From CAZXCQ01 sp964639275 (lineage in GTDB: Bacteria > Desulfobacterota > DSM-4660 > Desulfatiglandales > Desulfatiglandaceae), in the NCBI GenBank assembly GCA_964639275.1, contig CAZXCQ010000091.1:1-21119 (forward strand): DNA of 21,119 nucleotides. The letters run 5' to 3'. This document shows, piece by piece, positions 7,396 to 15,769 of this stretch. The first letter of the stretch is position 1. Each line of letters begins with the position of its first letter. Below the pieces are notes generated by a model. The model made no database searches and had not been told where the DNA came from. It saw only the letters and a list, made by a program, of their open reading frames with translations. Both the position numbers and the translations under genes were made by a program.

Positions 7396-8343
7396 ATGAA
7401 GAAGATTCGTTTTATCATTACCATTGCGCTTTTTCTCATATACCTTCCGGCCGGGGCTGATGCAGGAAAGGATGTGGTAAAGGTGGGTTATCTGCCCATT
7501 GTAATGAGCCTGCCCACCTTTGTGGCAGAGGAGCAGGGGTTCTTTAAAGAGCAAGGGCTGGCGGTGGAGCTCCAAAGATTTCAGTCCGGAACGACCATTA
7601 TCGACGCCCTGGTCACCGGCAGGATCGACGCAGACTGCGGCAGTGCGATCACAGGGCATTGGTTTGCCGAACAGAATGTTCCGGGTCGGTTCAAGATATT
7701 TCTGGTATACGGAACCGATTCCTTGACGGATAATACCTTTGTGGTGGTTGTGCGAAAGGACTCACCCATAAAAGACCTCAAGGATCTCAAAGGAAAGAAG
7801 GTAGCCCACTTCCCCGGAGCTACCAGCCTGGCCCTTGCGAGGGCGATCATGCATACGCAGATGGATCCCGGGGAAATCATGTTTATGGAGGTCTCCCCAT
7901 CCAGTCTGATCCCTGCCTTGGCGGCCGGGCAGATCGATGCATTCTTTGCCATCGAGCCTTTCGGGATGTTGGCTGTTTCCAAAGGTATGGGAAGATATCT
8001 CAGAAAGAGCCCCATGATGCTGTTGAATCTGAAGAGGGGCATGCCGGGCGGTGCCTTTTCCTTCTCATCCAAGTTCTTGGAGAGACACCCGGAACAGGCG
8101 AAAAAGATCAAGACCGCCATAGAGAAAGCGGTGGCCTATATCAACACTGACCAGGAGGGGGCAAGGAGGTGTCTTGCAAAATACACCCATCTTCCGCCAC
8201 CTGTGGCCATGAAGATACCCTTTGAGAGATGGATCATGGTGAAAGATGTGGACCGTGGTGCGGCCCAGGTCTATTTTGATCTCCTTTTCAAAGAGGAAGC
8301 ATACAAAAAGAGGATCGATACCACCAAGCTCTACACAGATTGA
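7396..8343 (+). CDS. Periplasmic binding protein, NitT/TauT (NMT1-like) family
   Basis: This 315-residue protein should deliver substrate to the fused permease. It starts with a classical signal peptide (MKKIR, hydrophobic IITIALFLIYLP, then AGADA as a likely signal peptidase I site near residue 24). There is no lipobox Cys, which points to a soluble periplasmic protein of a Gram-negative cell. The mature part follows the SsuA/TauA/NrtA pattern: KVGYLPIVMSLPTFVAEEQG, FFKEQGLAVEL, TIIDALVTGRIDAD, KDLKGKKVAHFPGATS and IPALAAGQIDAFFAIEPFG. Family members bind sulfonates, nitrate, pyrimidine precursors or aromatic carboxylates; the residues seen here do not settle which. The linked ligase favours a carboxylic acid. 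The gene lies 71 bases after the fusion gene and its stop is one base from the ATPase start. Confidence 0.88.
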   Translation: MKKIRFIITIALFLIYLPAGADAGKDVVKVGYLPIVMSLPTFVAEEQGFFKEQGLAVELQRFQSGTTIIDALVTGRIDADCGSAITGHWFAEQNVPGRFKIFLVYGTDSLTDNTFVVVVRKDSPIKDLKDLKGKKVAHFPGATSLALARAIMHTQMDPGEIMFMEVSPSSLIPALAAGQIDAFFAIEPFGMLAVSKGMGRYLRKSPMMLLNLKRGMPGGAFSFSSKFLERHPEQAKKIKTAIEKAVAYINTDQEGARRCLAKYTHLPPPVAMKIPFERWIMVKDVDRGAAQVYFDLLFKEEAYKKRIDTTKLYTD

Positions 8344-8344
8344 T

Positions 8345-9169
8345 ATGGGCCAGGAAAGACCTTACCTTTATGTCCGTGGCGTAAGCAAACATTACGACAC
8401 TGCGCCTGATCCTCGCCTGGGCAGCGGGGGTCTTCGGGTGCTCGACAACATATCCTTTACCGCTCGCAAGGGTGAATTTGTCACCATCGTGGGCCCCAAC
8501 GGATGCGGAAAGACAACCTTTTTCCGCATGATGGCCGGGCTCGAGGAGATGGACTATGGCAGGATCCTTATCGGCGGAAAGCGGATTCAAGAGTCGAAAA
8601 TCGGATATGTGTTTCAAAACTACCGGGAGTCCCTATTCCCCTGGCGCACCTGTTTGGGAAATCTGATGGTCCCTCTGGAGCTAAACGGAGTCCCCCGACA
8701 GGAGAGAAAGAAGAAGGTGGAGGAATTCCTCTGGCGTCTTGACATGAGTGTCCGGGAAGATGCATATCCCTATGAGCTGAGTGGCGGACAACAACAGATG
8801 CTGGGTATCCTGAGGGGGCTTATCTATGAGCCCGATATCCTCCTGCTGGACGAACCATTTAGTTCGCTCGACTTCCAGACCACCCTCTATATGCACAACA
8901 AAATCATGGAGGTGTGGGAAAAGACCGGGGTGACGATCCTCTTTATATCTCATAACATCCATGAGGCCGTGTATCTGGCCGACAAGGTGGTGGTCTTCAG
9001 TAAGAGACCCGCCCGGGCGGTGGAGGTGGTTGAAACCAACCTCCCTCGCCCTCGCACCTATGAGATGACGGAAACCGACCAGTTCTTTGAAGTGAGAAAC
9101 AGGGTCATGGAGCTTTTTCGGGAGGAGATCATGGATAGCTTTCTGTTTATGGAGTTAAGCGGGTTCTGA
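8345..9169 (+). CDS. ABC transporter ATPase, NitT/TauT (SsuB/TauB-like)
   Basis: The 274-residue cytosolic ATPase powers the importer formed with the fused permease and binding protein. Walker A is GPNGCGKTT (50-58), the Q-loop Gln is Q91 in YVFQNYRESLFPW, the signature is LSGGQ (145-149), Walker B is ILLLDEPFSSLD (165-176) and the switch His is H203 in FISHNIHEA. The FPW after the Q-loop and the HxxxEAxxLAD segment are typical of the SsuB/TauB/NrtD group. I use ATG 8345 because it follows the upstream stop by one base (translational coupling); the frame stays open further upstream within the previous gene. The C-terminus (about 235-274) carries a short helical tail, EVRNRVMELFREEI. No second permease or ATPase gene is present, so a homodimeric permease with a homodimeric ATPase is expected. 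Confidence 0.93.
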   Translation: MGQERPYLYVRGVSKHYDTAPDPRLGSGGLRVLDNISFTARKGEFVTIVGPNGCGKTTFFRMMAGLEEMDYGRILIGGKRIQESKIGYVFQNYRESLFPWRTCLGNLMVPLELNGVPRQERKKKVEEFLWRLDMSVREDAYPYELSGGQQQMLGILRGLIYEPDILLLDEPFSSLDFQTTLYMHNKIMEVWEKTGVTILFISHNIHEAVYLADKVVVFSKRPARAVEVVETNLPRPRTYEMTETDQFFEVRNRVMELFREEIMDSFLFMELSGF

Positions 9170-9242
9170 ACCGTTTATCAAAACCCACAAAAGACCCCCA
9201 TGCCACACCTTTCCCCCTGTTTTTTGAGATGTTACGTTTTGG

Positions 9243-10160
9243 CTACAGATCTTCCCGCCAGCGTCGATGGATGCCCCACCACTGTTCGGGATGGTTGCGA
9301 ATGACGCCGGAGAGCCAGTCGGCCATTTTTTGGAGCAGTTCTCTGGTTATGGGAGACGTTTCATCCTCGGCCTCACGCGGGACATCAATGGGCGGGTAGT
9401 ATGTCACCCGGTGATGGAAGCCATCCGGTTCAAGCAAGACCTGACCGGGCACAATGGGCACGCCTGTCCGTGCCGCAAGCCTGACGACCGTACTGAACAT
9501 GGGTGTCTTGCGGCCAAGGAGCTCGACCTCCAGACCCCCTCTGCCCGCAGGATGCATGTCGAATGTGATCATCACCCCGCCGCCCTGGCGCAATACCTTT
9601 AAGGTCCCTTTTATGACGGTTGCGGGTGGCCGGTCAGGGATCGTCGTATAACCGATCCTGCGCTTGGCGTCATCGAAGGCCTCTTTTAACCGCTCATCGT
9701 GGGGGTCACGCGCAATGGGCGCAAAGGGAACGCCACGCTCAACAAAGGGGATTCCGAGCCAGGGAAATGTCCCCACATGCCCCGTAGCAACGATGCAACC
9801 CTTGCCGTTGGAAAGGATATCCTCCAGCACGCCGTTTTGTTCCAATCTGATGTGACCGGGGAGCATTTGGGTGTGATAGGCGTGATAAAAGACATCAACA
9901 AAACTCCGGCAGATGTTACGCACAATTTCCTCTGCCGTTTTTACGATGTCTCCCCGGCTAGATCCAGGGAGCGCGATACGAAGGTTTGAAAAGAGCAGAT
10001 TCCTGCGGGACCGAACAAGCAACAAACCCAGACGTCCCAGGAATTCGGCCCTGCGCTGCAGGATGGTAATGTCGGTACCCTTTTTGAAGGATGCCAATGT
10101 CCTGTCGATGAGGAGCCATCCCATTTCCTTCCCAAGATACTTGAAGAAATTGCCTTGCAT
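9243..10160 (-). CDS. LpxL/HtrB-like lysophospholipid acyltransferase, atypical active site
   Basis: The 305-residue protein follows the lipid A biosynthesis acyltransferase (LpxL/LpxM-like) layout. Visible segments are NLRIALPG with AEEIVRNICRSFVDVFY, then CIVATGHVGTFPWLG, DPHDERLKEAFDDAKRRIG, RQGGGVMITFDMHP, LLGRKTPMFST and a closing PEQWWGIHRRW that matches the family's usual end. Family members transfer acyl chains to lipid A or related lipids at the cytosolic face of the inner membrane. The normal HX4(D/E) dyad is altered: H128 is present but the residue five positions on is P133, not Asp or Glu. Activity may be lost, reshaped or use another carboxylate. A GGGGAG site precedes the ATG, and the gene starts 24 bases after the 1565-residue gene, implying co-translation. 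It converges on the ligase-permease operon. Confidence 0.85.
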   Translation of the reverse strand: MQGNFFKYLGKEMGWLLIDRTLASFKKGTDITILQRRAEFLGRLGLLLVRSRRNLLFSNLRIALPGSSRGDIVKTAEEIVRNICRSFVDVFYHAYHTQMLPGHIRLEQNGVLEDILSNGKGCIVATGHVGTFPWLGIPFVERGVPFAPIARDPHDERLKEAFDDAKRRIGYTTIPDRPPATVIKGTLKVLRQGGGVMITFDMHPAGRGGLEVELLGRKTPMFSTVVRLAARTGVPIVPGQVLLEPDGFHHRVTYYPPIDVPREAEDETSPITRELLQKMADWLSGVIRNHPEQWWGIHRRWREDL

Positions 10161-10184
10161 TTTCTCCCCTGACGCCCTCGTTTC

Positions 10185-13100
10185 TTACTCTAGCCTGCTC
10201 CTTGCTCCGTCAAACTTCCTGGCGATGAGATTTTCAAACTCCTTTCCAAAAAAGCGGCGGTTGCCCTGCAGATACCACTTGACGGTCTCCCAATACTCCT
10301 CCAGTTCCTGTTCATCATGGATGGTTTCGATGACGTCCACAATCTCGGAGAGCTTTTCTCGCTTTAGGCCATCTTTCCTCAATTCATAAAGGTCATTGAG
10401 TCTATATTTCTGGTCGTCTGAGAAGCCGATATCCCAGGACCGTTCAAGGAGGTCGTTTACCAGGTTGTGGAGTTCCCTAAAATCGTTGATCAGGTCCATC
10501 TTTTTCCTTGTCTCTTCCAAGATCATATCGGTAATCTCTGTAAGTCTTCTTTCAAATACCCTCTCAAGTGAAAGTTCGTAGTCCTCCGTGTAAAAGGGGT
10601 GTTTCCTCAGGGATCGCAGACTGTAATGAAAATAATTTTTTAGTTGCTCGAGGTTGTCGATGGCGTTCATATAGGAGATCTTCTGGGAGATATTGATACG
10701 GTCCCGGAAATCGATCGACAGGAGGTTAGGAAATACCTCTTTTCTTAGGATAACGCCGGTTTTTGCCTTGAATAGGTTGTTTAGCTGGTGTTTGTCACGC
10801 CAGAGCTTTTCTATCGATAACTTGTTCAGGAAATCGTTGACCGCCTCATATCGCTTTTCGATCTCCTGACTCAGACCGAGGAAGTCCAGTGAGAATGTCG
10901 TGCCATCGGTTCTTGATTTTCTGACTCCCATCAGCCCTATCAAAAGGAGTTTAAGCTGGTTTTCATAGCCCAGGTAGTCGCTTACCTTCTCATATCCAAA
11001 GATGCGAATCTTGTCTCCGACAAGCAGATCTAGGACAAAATGCCTGATGTCTTCCGGGTGGTTTTGGATGGTGTTGTAGATACGAAATGCCTCAAAGACC
11101 TCTTTTTCAAAGGTCGGGTATCCGATACTGGCAAATTTCCGTTTTTTATAAATGAATTTGAGGGGAATCTTCAGAATCAGGTTGGCAAGGTCGACGAATT
11201 CCACATATCTTATCCCACGCAATCGGAAAAGCCGCTCCATTGCGAAGATCATCTTGCCTGCCCTGACGCACTCAGATCTCTCGGGTCGCTCCCACTGCTC
11301 GGAATTTGCAAAACGGGCCAGCATGAACCCTTCGGGGACTCCGTTCCCTTGACAGGCCTCCAGGGCATAAAAGAGGTTACCCCTCTGGGCAAACATCTCA
11401 TCCAGTTGCTCCTCATGGGTGGTTTCACCGTCAATAATCCGGTGGCATATGTCTCTGATCACAAAGAGGCGGCTTGCCAGGTCCTCGAGCATCAGATCTT
11501 CCCTTATGGAGGACAACATGATGAGGGAGATCACAAAAAAGGCCTCGAACAGGTCTTTCCTTTTGACCTCCAAAACCTCTCTTATTGCAGAGAAAGAGAA
11601 TTCCCCCCGGATGATGTGGTGGAGGAGACTATGGTGCTTGACCAGGAAAATCAAATAGGCCTTTCCTCTCTGATCAAGATGGTGTCTCTTGGCAATTTCT
11701 TCCTTTTCGAGGATCACGGCACCGGCCTGGGAGAGATCCGTTGGACTGATTTCGTCTTTGTGTTTTTCGATGAGTGCTGGCACCCTTCCGACGTCCTGAA
11801 ATATGAATGATCTGGTAAGGGCATCAAACAGGGCCTTGTTGTCTCTGAGTCGCTCGATAATCTCTTCCAAGGTCCCTATCTGGGATTCACTCACCCCAAC
11901 AATGCCCGTGGCCATCGGCCCGAACTCCTTTTGGGCCAGCCGGTGTAAGAACTCTTTATCCTGAAACCTCTCCCTATCATGGGTAACCAGGGCCTGAAAT
12001 TTCCTTGTGGCAGTAATGATGTAATGGGTGACAGGGGATGTCAGATATCGATGTGAGGAGAGATCCAGTGTTTCAAGGGAGGTGAATTCAGGCAGGACAA
12101 AACCCAAAAAAGAGGGCGTATGGCGATAGAGCCGGTCAATATCGGTGTGGACCGAATCAGGTTGGAAAATCGCTCCCACAAAACTGGCCCTCAGATGCTC
12201 CCTCAGTTCTTGTGTCTTCTGAAACCACCTGCTCTGTCTCGCCGGTATCTTCAGTTTTGAATTCCTTTCCTCAAGGACCCTGATGTGGCTCTGGTAAAAG
12301 CTCTCCAGGTTGGAAAAAAGACGCTCCAGTTTTCTGAGGTCTGCCACTGGCATGTCGGATACCCGACGCCCTTCCAGCCTCCTGAATAGCGATTCCAGTC
12401 TTTCAATATCTCTGTCCATATCCGTATAGGCAATTTCCAGGGCCTGTGTCTTTGGAACTACCCTCAATTGAAACCCGGTTCCCATGATAAACGAAGAGCC
12501 GTTTTGGTATAGTTGCCTGCTAAATTCTCTGAGAATAGCGTGATCCAGGTAACGGACATTGATGGACCCGGTTTCTTGTTCTACCCTCCTTGCTTGCTCC
12601 TCCACATCCGGTCTTTGCACGTCTGCCAAGATGGGATTCAGATTGATGATTTCCCCACGGGCCACGTTGACCATGAGCCACAGGAGGGTAAAGACATGGT
12701 CGCTCGCCATTCTCTCAAAGATGTGACCGGTTCCATGGAATTCAATGTCAAGGAACTTTCTGTAAAATGCAGGGAGCTGTAAGGGGTCTGATTGAAGATA
12801 CATCTCTTCGAACTCTTCGATGGTGTTCACCAGTCTGATCACATTCTCAATCCTGGACAGTTTCTGATCATCATAATCGGCGAGCGATTCCTTTTCCATC
12901 TGCCCCTTATCTCTGAGTTCATGCCAGTTGTCCAGGAATTCAAAGAGGTTCATCATCATGAGGATCTTTCTGATGATCTTGTTGTGTATACCCCCCATGG
13001 AATTTATCTTTTCATCCAGAAGTTGATCCCATTCCAGCTCTCTATTGGTGACAACCCTGACGGCCGTCTCATAGAGATCGAAGAGTTCGGCAAGCTGTTC

Positions 13101-14882
13101 ATGGGTCAGCTCGGACCTCCTGGCTGCTTCTGTTTCGGCCACGGTCATCAGCCGGGAATATCGCAACAGGTTGATTGCCGGACGCGCCTCATACTTACGG
13201 GCCAGGTCTGTCACGGGTTTTAAGGTCTTCTCATTCTGTTTTCCCGTTATGATTCTTCCAAGAGGTGTGTGGCCCAGGACAATGTAAATGATCTCCCTTA
13301 GCTCACCGGGGGTTAACCCAAAGAGGGCAAGGGCATCGAGGTTCTCGAGGACCCGGGTATTGGTTCCTTCGATCTTGTCAGGGTTGAGATAACTGCCTAT
13401 TCTTTCAATCGTCTTGGTCTTGTCTATCAGTCTGATGACATCGTTAAAGGCCTCAAATCTCCTGTTCCTGTTCTCAAAGGGCTGTCTCAAGCGTTCAATA
13501 TAGACCCGGGGCATTTCCCCATATTTCCCCTTTTGCATGCTGGAGAGGACCTTCAGGGTTCGAATCAGGTATTCAAAGGAATCTCTATAGTCGGCCAGGA
13601 GATCCGGTTGGCACCCGACTATGCCGGATTCCATCACCTCGTGTTCGATCTCAGAGATGGGGATATCCAGAGGCTTCTTTTGCCCCAGATAGATCATCAT
13701 GTACCCCGGGATATAGTCGGTAAAAGAAAATCTTTTTTTCCATTCCTTTTTTGCCGATCGGGGAACCATGGGCATCAAGAAGACCTCATCAAAAAATACG
13801 GGGAGGAGTCTTGACCAGGTCTTTTCTTGCCCCCTTTCGAAGGGCAGATGGGATAGCTGAAAATTGAGATAGGGTAGGGCATCTATCTGCTCAAAGGTCA
13901 TATCTTCCACCCTTTGCCCCCCGAGCAGCCGGTCCACAACCTCTTGTTCCACATAAGGGTCGCTCAGGTATTTCTGGAAATCGAAGATGTTTACCCGGAC
14001 AGGCTCTTCCCCTGCTCTATACTTTCTCTTGGTCTTGAAGATGTGGCTAAAGAGGGAAAAGCTCTTTTTCTCCTGGGCGGTTTTAAAGATGAGCGTTGTT
14101 GTCCGGTTGGTCTTGGGGGCATGGTGGTCTGCCAGGATAAAGATCTCACCCTCGGGTTTTAAGAAATTGTAGAGCTTCCAGAGGAGATAGACGGCATACT
14201 GGTCCAGACACCTTTTGGAGGGTGTCTCTCGAGAAAGGGGGCTGAAATTTTCCATCAGGATAATTTTATAAATATCCCTCGTCAGAATAAATAGATCCAG
14301 TCTTCGATCCAGGTCCTGTAATTTCTCAATGGAGTCGAGGGCCACAAAACGGTGTTCCCCAAAACGCAAGGCCAGTTCGTGGAGGATCAAATCATCCCGG
14401 TGAGATAGAATACCAATTTCATGATGTTCTTTTAGATACTTTTTTCGGTCAAAACTGATTATCTTCCCAATCTCGTCTAACCTGGCCTTGATCCGCGTAA
14501 GGGTATTCGATATGAGATGGAGGGGGATCAGGTAGTAAGGTCTTCCAAGAGACGAGAACCTTATCAGCAACCCGATCTCTTTGTAGGTCTCGTTGAGTTC
14601 TTTGTAATGACTCCTTACATCTTCAGGGTTTTCCATTGCGATGGACTGTATCAGTTTGATATCTTTTGGTCTCAATCGCTCATAGACCTCAAAGAAACCA
14701 AACCCATAGGCATTCCCTCCAAATCTGCTGGAAAGATAAGAGGGGTGTTTTAAGGCCGCAAAGGTCCCCACCGGGAGATCCGATGGGTCAATCCCAAAGG
14801 CCTTGTATTCATCAGGTTTGATAAATCGAAAGGAGTCTCCCTGCCAAAAGGTCTCCACGGGCAAGGATTCGGTGGGGTCCAT
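10185..14882 (-). CDS. 1565-residue protein with degenerate GlnD-like HD region
   Basis: I do not recognise a named family for the whole protein. It is charged, mostly helical in composition, and lacks a signal peptide or clear membrane helices, so it is probably cytosolic. Residues about 915-1110 track the HD region of GlnD-type PII uridylyl-removing enzymes: FLGFVLPEF, HRYLTSPVTH in the place of the HxYTVDEHT block, IFQDVGRVP (1027-1035) for the FHDIGKG block, and LIFLVKHHSLLHHI for the LVRHHLLMSHT block. The metal-binding HD pair is Q1029-D1030, so His is lost, which argues against normal phosphodiesterase activity. No GlnD nucleotidyltransferase motif or ACT domain is seen. Near residues 171-256 (FVALDSIEKL, then FLKPEGEIFILAD) there is a faint likeness to a methyltransferase fold. 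GGAGG eight bases before ATG 14882 supports the start. It lies 61 bases after livF and just before the acyltransferase gene. Confidence 0.85.
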   Translation of the reverse strand: MDPTESLPVETFWQGDSFRFIKPDEYKAFGIDPSDLPVGTFAALKHPSYLSSRFGGNAYGFGFFEVYERLRPKDIKLIQSIAMENPEDVRSHYKELNETYKEIGLLIRFSSLGRPYYLIPLHLISNTLTRIKARLDEIGKIISFDRKKYLKEHHEIGILSHRDDLILHELALRFGEHRFVALDSIEKLQDLDRRLDLFILTRDIYKIILMENFSPLSRETPSKRCLDQYAVYLLWKLYNFLKPEGEIFILADHHAPKTNRTTTLIFKTAQEKKSFSLFSHIFKTKRKYRAGEEPVRVNIFDFQKYLSDPYVEQEVVDRLLGGQRVEDMTFEQIDALPYLNFQLSHLPFERGQEKTWSRLLPVFFDEVFLMPMVPRSAKKEWKKRFSFTDYIPGYMMIYLGQKKPLDIPISEIEHEVMESGIVGCQPDLLADYRDSFEYLIRTLKVLSSMQKGKYGEMPRVYIERLRQPFENRNRRFEAFNDVIRLIDKTKTIERIGSYLNPDKIEGTNTRVLENLDALALFGLTPGELREIIYIVLGHTPLGRIITGKQNEKTLKPVTDLARKYEARPAINLLRYSRLMTVAETEAARRSELTHEQLAELFDLYETAVRVVTNRELEWDQLLDEKINSMGGIHNKIIRKILMMMNLFEFLDNWHELRDKGQMEKESLADYDDQKLSRIENVIRLVNTIEEFEEMYLQSDPLQLPAFYRKFLDIEFHGTGHIFERMASDHVFTLLWLMVNVARGEIINLNPILADVQRPDVEEQARRVEQETGSINVRYLDHAILREFSRQLYQNGSSFIMGTGFQLRVVPKTQALEIAYTDMDRDIERLESLFRRLEGRRVSDMPVADLRKLERLFSNLESFYQSHIRVLEERNSKLKIPARQSRWFQKTQELREHLRASFVGAIFQPDSVHTDIDRLYRHTPSFLGFVLPEFTSLETLDLSSHRYLTSPVTHYIITATRKFQALVTHDRERFQDKEFLHRLAQKEFGPMATGIVGVSESQIGTLEEIIERLRDNKALFDALTRSFIFQDVGRVPALIEKHKDEISPTDLSQAGAVILEKEEIAKRHHLDQRGKAYLIFLVKHHSLLHHIIRGEFSFSAIREVLEVKRKDLFEAFFVISLIMLSSIREDLMLEDLASRLFVIRDICHRIIDGETTHEEQLDEMFAQRGNLFYALEACQGNGVPEGFMLARFANSEQWERPERSECVRAGKMIFAMERLFRLRGIRYVEFVDLANLILKIPLKFIYKKRKFASIGYPTFEKEVFEAFRIYNTIQNHPEDIRHFVLDLLVGDKIRIFGYEKVSDYLGYENQLKLLLIGLMGVRKSRTDGTTFSLDFLGLSQEIEKRYEAVNDFLNKLSIEKLWRDKHQLNNLFKAKTGVILRKEVFPNLLSIDFRDRINISQKISYMNAIDNLEQLKNYFHYSLRSLRKHPFYTEDYELSLERVFERRLTEITDMILEETRKKMDLINDFRELHNLVNDLLERSWDIGFSDDQKYRLNDLYELRKDGLKREKLSEIVDVIETIHDEQELEEYWETVKWYLQGNRRFFGKEFENLIARKFDGARSRLE

Positions 14883-14943
14883 ATGGTTTACCTCCGTCCT
14901 TCCGAAAACTGGATGAAGGAGGGTGGTGGGGTCTTTGCTTAAA

Positions 14944-15750
14944 CTAGAGCCAGCGTTTGCGGCGCTTATAAGACTTTACGTCCTTATAGGACTTGAGTGC
15001 ACCCGAGGCAGCAGTGCCCAAATAAAATTCCTTTACATCCGGGTTTTCCCGGAGCTCTTCTGCCGTACTCTCCAGGACGATTTTCCCATTCTCCATGACA
15101 TAACCGTAGTTGGCAATCTGGAGAGCCATATTGGCATTCTGCTCCACGACCAGGAGGGTGGTCGCCTGCTCTTGATTTATCCTCCGGATGATCTGAAATA
15201 TCTCCTTGACCAACAGCGGTGCAAGACCCAGTGAGGGCTCATCCAGGAGCAGGAGCGTGGGATGGGCCATCAATGCCCTGCCGATTACAAGCATCTGGAG
15301 TTCACCGCCACTACAATAGCCCGCCCGGGATCTCTTTCGCGCAAGCAGGGCCGGGAAATAGTGATAGACCAGTTCCAGGTCCTTTTGAAAGGGTTTGCCC
15401 CAACGCGTGGCAGTACCGACCCTCAGGTTTTCCTCAACAGTCAAATACTTAAATTCCTGTCTCCCTTCGAGTACCTGAATAATCCCCTTGCGGGTGATCT
15501 CCTCCGGGGACGAGTTGTGGACCGGTACGCCATCATATTCTATGGAGCCCTCGGTCACCTTGCCATTCTCGGGCTTTAGCAAGCCGGAAACCGCCTTGAG
15601 GGTCGTGGTCTTGCCGGCGCCGTTGCTGCCCAGGAGGGATACAATCTGTCCCTTTTTGATGGTCAGCGACACACCCTTTAGGACCTGAATCACATCAGAA
15701 TAGACCACACTGATGTTGTTGATAAGAAGTCTGATATTGTCTTCCACCAC
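14944..15750 (-). CDS. livF: HAAT-family ABC ATPase LivF
   Basis: The 268-residue protein is one of the two ATPases of a branched-chain-amino-acid-type (HAAT) importer. Walker A is GSNGAGKTT (41-49), the Q-loop region reads IIQVLEGRQEFKYLTVEENL as in LivF, and Walker B is LLLLDEPSLGLAP with the switch His position occupied as VVEQNAN, normal for LivF. The signature is SGGELQM where SGGEQQM is usual. The start is GTG 15750, with GGAG seven bases upstream, followed at once by a second GTG. The last 17 residues form a basic tail with a repeated KSYK unit, beyond the usual end of the family. The start is 19 bases from the livM stop. Confidence 0.92.
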   Translation of the reverse strand: MVEDNIRLLINNISVVYSDVIQVLKGVSLTIKKGQIVSLLGSNGAGKTTTLKAVSGLLKPENGKVTEGSIEYDGVPVHNSSPEEITRKGIIQVLEGRQEFKYLTVEENLRVGTATRWGKPFQKDLELVYHYFPALLARKRSRAGYCSGGELQMLVIGRALMAHPTLLLLDEPSLGLAPLLVKEIFQIIRRINQEQATTLLVVEQNANMALQIANYGYVMENGKIVLESTAEELRENPDVKEFYLGTAASGALKSYKDVKSYKRRKRWL

Positions 15751-15769
15751 CCCAACACTCCATCACATT

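Noticed and set aside
8246..8344. Longer N-terminus for the NitT/TauT ATPase
   Set aside because: The upstream in-frame extension overlaps the end of the binding-protein gene and lacks similarity to the family; ATG 8345 fits coupling and the usual start of the domain.
9170..9242. Possible bidirectional terminator between the converging operons
   Set aside because: There is a T6 run (about 9221-9226) and a short quasi-palindrome at the end of the ATPase gene, but no stem of useful length precedes a T run on either strand.
11040..11810. 256-codon plus-strand frame inside the giant gene
   Set aside because: It lies fully within the minus-strand 1565-residue frame, has no known motif, and its composition is that of an antisense frame.
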